64,000 nucleotides of DNA from Bacteroidota bacterium. Its GTDB lineage: Bacteria > Bacteroidota > Rhodothermia > Rhodothermales > UBA10348. This document shows, one piece after another, positions 59,177 to 64,000 of this stretch (position 1 is the first letter of the stretch; every line of letters starts with the position of its first letter). The notes under the pieces are model-generated. The model did no database searches and was not told the DNA's origin. It was given only the letters and a program-made list of their open reading frames with translations. The position numbers and the translations under genes were made by a program. The stretch is from NCBI GenBank assembly GCA_022567305.1, contig JADFHF010000003.1, forward strand, positions 96,981 through 160,980, in the 5' to 3' direction.

Positions 59177-60772
59177 TTACTCTTCCCCTGATTCACGAAT
59201 GGTCGGATAGGTAATACCCAGCTGCTCAAGAAGTGTATCAAAGTGGTCCGGATCGAAATAAAACTTTTCCAGCTCCGGTCGGTAGCGCGCCATAATTCCC
59301 TCATTCAGATGAATCGCTGGTGGATCATCTTCCGACAAAAATGACTCGTACTCCGTGTCTTTGCTCTGGATGTCGTTGAAATACGTCCAGGCCTCTTCAA
59401 CGAGTGCGGGTTTTGCAAAAAACTCAAGAGCCGTTCGGGCCATCACCTGAGCCCCGGCCGTGGCCCCTTTGTGGGCAATGGGCGTGGCCATCGCAATGGC
59501 GCTTGACCAGTGATGTCCTTGAAGCTCCGGAATGTTCGAGGGAAATCGAAGGGTGACTGTGGGTACGGCCCACGAAATATCTCCGATGTCATCTGAGCCG
59601 CCGCTGGAAGGCTCGGCAACGGGGACTTTTAGTGTGTCAAGTTCCATTTTTAGTCCATCTGGATCCGATCCGATCTCTTTCTGAATGGCTTCAGCAAGTG
59701 TTTGATCTTCCTCTGACCATGTGGGCAGTCCCACATGTTTGATGTGTTCGTACATGGTCTCCGCGATGACCTTGTTGAAATGTCGCGGCCAGGCAGCGCC
59801 AAGGATCTGATACGTCATTTCCGTATCGGTCATCATGGCGGCGGCCTCAGCCATCTTGATCCCGATTTCGAAATTGGTCTTGATCTTCTCGTAGGTCATT
59901 TCCCGGAAATAGTACCACACCGACGCGGTCACTGGGACCACATTTGGCTGGTCACCTCCATTCGTAATCACATAATGAGACCGCTGACGAGGACGAAGAT
60001 GTTCTCTTCGGAAATTCCATCCCGTGTTCATGAGTTCAACGGCATCGAGTGCGCTACGCCCCCGCCAGGGCGCGAAGGCACCGTGAGCGGCCTCTCCGGT
60101 AAATGTGAATTCGACCGAGACCAAACCGGTTCCACTAGGTTGGCCATAGGCGACACCGAGATTGTCGCTCACATGGGTGAAAAAAACAAGGTCCACGTCC
60201 TTGAACTGACCATCCCGAATGAACCACGCTTTGCTGGCGACCAGCTCTTCAGCGACACCCGGCCAGAGGACCAACGTACCCTCGAGGCCTTCTCGCTCCA
60301 TGATGCCTTTTACCGCGAGGGCCGCGGTTACGTTTACGGCCTGGCCTGAATTGTGACCCTCTCCGTGCCCGGGCGCGCCCTCAACCAACGGGTCGTGATA
60401 GGCGACACCTGGCTTTTGATTGGACTTCGGGATTCCATCAATGTCGCTTCCGAACGCGATGACGGGTTTCCCCGAACCCCACGTTGCCCACCATGCGGTA
60501 GGCATGCCTGAAATTCCGTGCTCAATGTCGAAACCATTTTCTTCCAGAATGGACGTCACATATCGAGAGGTTTCTATTTCCTGAAAAGCCAGTTCCGAAA
60601 AACTGAAGATCATATCGACCATGACCTGAGTGAGCTTGGCCTGATCCTGAACCTCGCGTTCGACCTCAGTGAGCAGGGCTTCCAGCCGGTCGGGTGAGAG
60701 TCGGTCCTGCGCATGGGTTATAGGCCACGACGCATAAAAAAAGAGTAGCAGAGGGATGAGCTTTTTCATCAT
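59177..60772 (-). CDS. Secreted M20 amidohydrolase (AbgB-like)
   Basis: It has 531 residues with a signal peptide (ending THAQD). FGSDIDGIPKSNQKPG and APGHGEGHNSGQAVNVTAALAVKGIME correspond to the M20 metal site; WPGVAEELVASKAW has the catalytic Glu, and FTGEAAHGAFAPWRGRSALDAVELM the dimerisation-domain His. In most M20D enzymes the second motif has Cys as a metal ligand (GHGCGHN); here Glu replaces it. Members cleave p-aminobenzoyl-glutamate or N-acyl amino acids; the substrate is unknown. It is likely periplasmic. Confidence 0.9.
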   Translation of the reverse strand: MMKKLIPLLLFFYASWPITHAQDRLSPDRLEALLTEVEREVQDQAKLTQVMVDMIFSFSELAFQEIETSRYVTSILEENGFDIEHGISGMPTAWWATWGSGKPVIAFGSDIDGIPKSNQKPGVAYHDPLVEGAPGHGEGHNSGQAVNVTAALAVKGIMEREGLEGTLVLWPGVAEELVASKAWFIRDGQFKDVDLVFFTHVSDNLGVAYGQPSGTGLVSVEFTFTGEAAHGAFAPWRGRSALDAVELMNTGWNFRREHLRPRQRSHYVITNGGDQPNVVPVTASVWYYFREMTYEKIKTNFEIGIKMAEAAAMMTDTEMTYQILGAAWPRHFNKVIAETMYEHIKHVGLPTWSEEDQTLAEAIQKEIGSDPDGLKMELDTLKVPVAEPSSGGSDDIGDISWAVPTVTLRFPSNIPELQGHHWSSAIAMATPIAHKGATAGAQVMARTALEFFAKPALVEEAWTYFNDIQSKDTEYESFLSEDDPPAIHLNEGIMARYRPELEKFYFDPDHFDTLLEQLGITYPTIRESGEE

Positions 60773-60912
60773 ACGCGGATTAGGTCGGGAGGGGTAATCC
60801 TGCTTGCAACAGGCGGTAAGGCGGATAAGATACCATAACTAAAAGGAGGTACGTCATTGAATACAGCCGGTTGGCGGTTTAGCTTCGGCTCCAGATTGAT
60901 GGGGGGATCATC

Positions 60913-61652
60913 ATGTACCAGGCAGTGGGAGGACTATTACGACGTTTAAAGCGCCTCGTGAGAGTAGGGTTTGGAGTTGACTTCTTTCCCCGAATACAGG
61001 TGCGCTGTTCTACGAAAAGGCTTGGATCGTCTTACGGTGTTGGGAAATCATCGAAGGTAGCCTGAAGGAGGAGTCCATTGTTTATTGCTTTGGCGTTGGA
61101 GACGATATCTCTTTCGACCTGGCATTGATTGATGATTTTGGACTCACGGTGCACGCCTTCGATCCTACCCCAAAATCAATCGCGTGGGTTCGCAAACAGT
61201 CCGTTCCTGATCGATTCATTCTCCATGAGGTCGGCCTTGCTGATTTTGAAGGTGAAGTAATGTTTAGACCACCGGAAAATCCAGACCACATCTCGCACAC
61301 GGCGCTCGAAAGACCGGAAACGGAAGACCAGTCTTTCAGGGTTCCAGTAAAACAACTCTCGAGCATTCTTACAGAGCTGGGCCATACCCAAATCGCCCTC
61401 TTGAAGATGGATATAGAAGGATCGGAATATGAAGTGATCGAATCGCTAGCCAGAACGGACATCTGACCCATCCAACTCCTGGTAGAATTTCATCATCGAT
61501 TTCCAGGCGTAGGCTTGAAGGAAACCCAGCGATCACTCAAACAGCTCAGGGAAATGGGCTATAAACTATTTTCCGTTTCCGACAGGGCGGAAGAGTTTGG
61601 ATTTGTATCCCGCCTGGGTTCGATCAAACCGGATTTTTTCGTGGGTATCTAG
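60913..61652 (+). pseudogene. FkbM-type methyltransferase, disrupted by a frameshift and a nonsense codon
   Basis: From the ATG at 60913 the frame reads MYQAVGGLLRRLKRL and then PRIQVRCSTKRLGSSYG, the usual FkbM beginning. At about 61035 the match moves to another frame, CWEIIEGSLKEESIVYCFGVGDDISFDLALIDDFGLTVHAFDPTPKSIAWV-like, the SAM-binding core. It reaches LLKMDIEGSEYEVIESLARTDI and meets an in-frame TGA (61464-61466); beyond it the same frame continues as PIQLLVEFHHRF to a stop at 61652. Inactive. It is the first gene of a glycan-type region on the plus strand. Confidence 0.8.
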
Positions 61653-61655
61653 GAA

Positions 61656-62249
61656 TTAGAACCGCGGCCACATTTTGCCGGATCGCTTTTGATAATTCCT
61701 GTAGTCGTCTCCGAATTTTTGTATTAACTGCTTTTCCTCTTTCGGAACCACAACGGCGAGAATCAGCGCCATGGAGATCACCGACATTGCAGCGATAAAC
61801 CAGTTCGCCGTAAGTAGACTAAACGAGACCAGGGCCAGAGCGGATACCATGTAAAGCGGATGCCGGACGCGCGTATAGATTCCAGTCGTTATAAGTCGAT
61901 GAGATTCCTTGGTGAAGACGGTCTCGGATATGTTCGAACCGATTGCACGGAATACCAGGTAGATGAGCGGAATCACAATAATGCCCATTCCGAGCCCAGT
62001 CAAGCGCATCCACTCGGGAAGGGCAATCTCAGACCAGCTCATCCAGGCCGGCCGTATCATGTAGGCGAAGATGGGGAGGTAGAGAAGCAAGGCAAATACG
62101 AGACGGAAAAGACCCATCTTCCAACCTTCCTTCGAACGCGAAATCTTTCCCGAGTCGCGATGGGCCCTGGACCGGAAAGTCGCCGAGATGCCAGCCATAG
62201 CGACGACGATAACGATGAGGGCAATACGGAAAATCAGTTCAGATTCCAT
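61656..62249 (-). CDS. Isoprenylcysteine carboxyl methyltransferase-like membrane protein
   Basis: Start at the ATG at 62249 (197 residues), giving MESELIFRIALIVIVVAMAG as the first membrane helix. Four or five helices are followed by the SAM-binding signature GIYTRVRHPLYMVSALALVSFSLLTANW and, near the end, EEKQLIQKFGDDYRNYQKRSGKMWPRF, both typical of ICMT/PEMT-type methyltransferases. The membrane-embedded enzyme methylates an unknown lipid-soluble substrate. It lies 37 bp downstream of the glycosyltransferase gene, on the same strand. Confidence 0.9.
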   Translation of the reverse strand: MESELIFRIALIVIVVAMAGISATFRSRAHRDSGKISRSKEGWKMGLFRLVFALLLYLPIFAYMIRPAWMSWSEIALPEWMRLTGLGMGIIVIPLIYLVFRAIGSNISETVFTKESHRLITTGIYTRVRHPLYMVSALALVSFSLLTANWFIAAMSVISMALILAVVVPKEEKQLIQKFGDDYRNYQKRSGKMWPRF

Positions 62250-62286
62250 GGTCAGTTCCGATGAAGTTCGTCTGATATTATATGTC

Positions 62287-63465
62287 TCAAACGATTGCCA
62301 ATCGTGCCTTACGATTGGTATCAGCGAAATCGATCGCATCTACGAGCCCCTGCACCATTCCCTCCGACGTCAAGTGCTTCTCAGCATACCGAAATGCATT
62401 TTCGGAATAGATGTCCCTGTTTTTCAGCACGCGTCGGACACCGGATTCGAGCGAGGTAACGGTTCTCTTCGTAATGAATCCGTTCTCGCCGTCGATGACG
62501 GACTCGACTTCCGGCCCGTGGAACGGCAGTTCTCCCGGTGCCTCCATGGTTACGAGTGCAACGCCGAGACCGAACGAGTGGTTTGCCACCAGTCCCACGT
62601 AGCCGGGAATAACCATAACATCGGCTGCGTAAATATAAGGGCACGAGTCCTCGAAAAGCGGTAGCGCCCCCAGGAAACGAACGTTACGCAATTCCTTCTG
62701 AATCACGATTTCTTTCATCAGTTCGAGATCTGGTCCATCACCGATCACGAGAAGCGTGGCGCTCGTATCGGATTGGATTCGCTGGAAAACGTCCAACAGT
62801 TCGCGTGTGCCTTTTCGGGGTACAAGCTGTCCCACGAAAACCAGTACCGCATCGTCTTTGTTGATGCCCAGTCGTTCTCGAATTACGGCTCGTCCTTCAC
62901 GCTCAAAATCCCGGCGCAGGGCAAATAGCGTCCGTGTGTCCAGTGTATTCTGGGCAAGAAATAATCTCGACGGATCTACGAATCTCGACAATCGATCCCG
63001 AACACTTTTTGTATAACAGGCACAGGCGTGCACACGGCGGACCATTCGTAACCGAAAAAACTGCATTGGGTGGCGCTCGGAGAATGGCCGGTGCACGGAA
63101 TAGAAAATCCCCCAGAGAACGCAGCCTGCCCCGTTTGCTCTCGCCCTCCTAAGCAGGAAGGGAAGTGAGATTGATCGGGGTGAATCTTCTGCAAGCACGA
63201 CCCGGGGATTTGGATACCGCTCGAAAACGCCTTCGAAATTCTGAAAATGAACCTTGTCGCCCCACCAGAAGTGGTTTTTCAGTTGAATCCGCTCGAACAG
63301 CTCCGTCTGAGACTTGTTGGCTTTGAGAACGGATGATGCGTGTGGTGGCTCCCCGGCGCATACGACCAGGTTTCCATCGAGGGCTTCGTTCAACTGGTTA
63401 AGTATCGGGATTCGATAAGCGGGAACGAATCTGGCCACGTATAGAACTTTTCCTTCAGTCGTCAT
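62287..63465 (-). CDS. Glycosyltransferase family 4-type
   Basis: It has 392 residues with the GT-B fold of GT4. The N-terminal half carries VLYVARFVPAYRIPILNQLNEAL; the C-terminal half has AVLVFVGQLVPRKGTRELLDVFQRI and LLVIGDGPDLELMKEI, then VMVIPGYVGLVANHSFGLGVALVTMEAPGELPFHGPE, the E-x7-E-type sugar-donor site (variant), and VIDGENGFI. It transfers a sugar from a nucleotide sugar in polysaccharide or lipid-sugar synthesis. Acceptor and donor are unknown. It is divergent from the glycosyltransferase gene at the right edge. Confidence 0.93.
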   Translation of the reverse strand: MTTEGKVLYVARFVPAYRIPILNQLNEALDGNLVVCAGEPPHASSVLKANKSQTELFERIQLKNHFWWGDKVHFQNFEGVFERYPNPRVVLAEDSPRSISLPFLLRRARANGAGCVLWGIFYSVHRPFSERHPMQFFRLRMVRRVHACACYTKSVRDRLSRFVDPSRLFLAQNTLDTRTLFALRRDFEREGRAVIRERLGINKDDAVLVFVGQLVPRKGTRELLDVFQRIQSDTSATLLVIGDGPDLELMKEIVIQKELRNVRFLGALPLFEDSCPYIYAADVMVIPGYVGLVANHSFGLGVALVTMEAPGELPFHGPEVESVIDGENGFITKRTVTSLESGVRRVLKNRDIYSENAFRYAEKHLTSEGMVQGLVDAIDFADTNRKARLAIV

Positions 63466-63594
63466 TTCTTGCTCATTGTGCCAGATGCCGTGAACGTCTT
63501 ATCATACGCTTCAATATCGTATATAACGAGATCGATCGTTTGACCAACCACACAGGAGCCAGCAGATCGCCATTCACCATGAGGTTGATGGGAG

Positions 63595-64000
63595 ATGTCT
63601 AAGCCTCGCGTCATTGTATTTGGGCGTTTCCCGCCTCCGGCTGACGGTCAGTCTTTGTCGACCGAGCGATTCGTTGCCATGCTCGATTCCGAGTACGCGT
63701 TTACTCGGATAAATTCTACTGTTCCAGTCGAAGCGGGCACGTTTCAAAAGTTCGCGAGCTATCGTGACTCAGGTAAACAGTTGCAGCGTGAGATCTCGGG
63801 CTCACAGGAAGAATGCATTGTCTGGCAATCTATTTCACCCCAGGTCACCGGTCACTACCGAGATCGGATCACCGTTCTGCGGCATCTGAAGAGACATCGT
63901 TCCATCGCGGTAATTCACTGGGGATCGTTTGCTCGCGTTTTTCAGGCGCCACTAACGCGTATCTCAGCAAGAAAAATGGTGAAAAACATTTCCCATTTCG
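63595..64000 (+). CDS. Probable glycosyltransferase, 5' part only
   Basis: The ATG at 63595 (MSKPRVIVFGRFPPPADGQS) runs off the right edge; about 135 residues are visible. The opening, VIVFGRFPPPADGQSLSTERFVAML, matches the N-terminus of GT4-type glycosyltransferases, and EECIVWQSISPQVTGHYRD with RSIAVIHWGSFARVFQ is consistent with the first Rossmann domain. It is divergent from the GT4 gene and would extend the glycan cluster to the right. Confidence 0.75.
   Translation, partial: MSKPRVIVFGRFPPPADGQSLSTERFVAMLDSEYAFTRINSTVPVEAGTFQKFASYRDSGKQLQREISGSQEECIVWQSISPQVTGHYRDRITVLRHLKRHRSIAVIHWGSFARVFQAPLTRISARKMVKNISHF

Noticed and set aside
47310..60857. The 15-mer AAGGAGGTACGTCAT occurs at both 47310 and 60843
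   Set aside because: In a window of this size a few 15-mer matches are expected by chance, and shared ribosome-site sequence makes it likelier. The second copy is not followed by a convincing gene.
1..64000. tRNA, rRNA, CRISPR arrays, riboswitches and intact insertion sequences
   Set aside because: I looked for tRNA-like clover patterns, repeated spacers, the common riboswitch cores and transposase motifs and found none I could defend; a covariance-model search would be decisive.

Overview
The window reads as a chromosomal segment from a free-living, Gram-negative member of the Bacteroidota/FCB group, probably a Rhodothermia-like marine heterotroph; the genus is not determinable by eye. The reasons are: C-terminal T9SS-type sorting domains ending in IVLLR/AVLLR on several secreted beta-propeller proteins (2925-4349, 4434-5885, 32863-34758), a DUF5916 outer-membrane protein, a TonB-dependent receptor with a carboxypeptidase-regulatory-like N-terminus next to a DUF4249-like lipoprotein, many lipoproteins, and mid-50s GC by eye. 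No rRNA, tRNA, CRISPR array or intact insertion sequence was seen.

Layout. 1-8.1 kb: exported amidase (cut by the left edge), pirin, lipoprotein, a TetR regulator flanked on both sides by nearly the same palindrome, two tandem YCF48-type propeller proteins, a decayed alpha/beta hydrolase and a Gfo/Idh/MocA oxidoreductase. 8.1-14 kb: Ada, then a tightly spaced minus-strand run: PPOX flavoprotein, fatty acid hydroxylase, outer-membrane barrel, zinc/manganese-type binding protein and ABC permease, with no ATPase. 14-23.8 kb: small secreted or lipoprotein enzymes (M55 D-aminopeptidase, P1/S58 peptidase, alpha-carbonic anhydrase, NTF2-like, DUF1326), DUF5916 porin-like protein, esterase. 23.8-32.6 kb: Cys/Met PLP enzyme, FdhF/YdeP molybdoenzyme with a tiny Lys-rich coupled ORF, large VPS10/BNR propeller, PPDK/PEP-synthase regulator, DUF6483, serine hydrolase. 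32.8-41.8 kb: FG-GAP tandem pair, DUF4249 lipoprotein plus TonB receptor, DinB, TrhO-like rhodanese. 41.9-46.8 kb: DtxR-type box, feoA, feoB, MobA-like nucleotidyltransferase, XdhC, then SufU/NifU-like and a 44-codon stump of an IorA-type [2Fe-2S] subunit, suggesting a lost molybdenum hydroxylase.

47.48-51.56 kb looks like an inserted, more GC-rich island. It interrupts a native small gene and carries nicotinamidase, a macro domain fused to nicotinate phosphoribosyltransferase, a frameshifted secreted cupin, a truncated beta-lactamase-fold gene and a C-terminal scrap of an unrecognised gene. The first two would connect nicotinamide, and possibly ADP-ribose derivatives, to NAD salvage; this is the most interesting unit in the window.

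51.57-60.8 kb: a series of small single-domain genes (CHM isomerase-like, VOC, DinB-like, NTF2-like, YjbR, DUF1801, NDH-2-type oxidoreductase, a cysteine-poor GDCCVxC-like protein, frameshifted GNAT), TPR protein, serine hydrolase lipoprotein, M20 amidohydrolase. 60.9-64 kb opens a glycan/exopolysaccharide-type region: broken FkbM methyltransferase, isoprenylcysteine-methyltransferase-like membrane protein, GT4 glycosyltransferase and another cut by the right edge. There are an unusual number of broken genes (alpha/beta hydrolase, iorA stump, cupin, beta-lactamase, GNAT, FkbM, one gene lacking a normal start); some single frameshifts could be assembly errors, but the hydrolase and FkbM genes carry nonsense codons as well.
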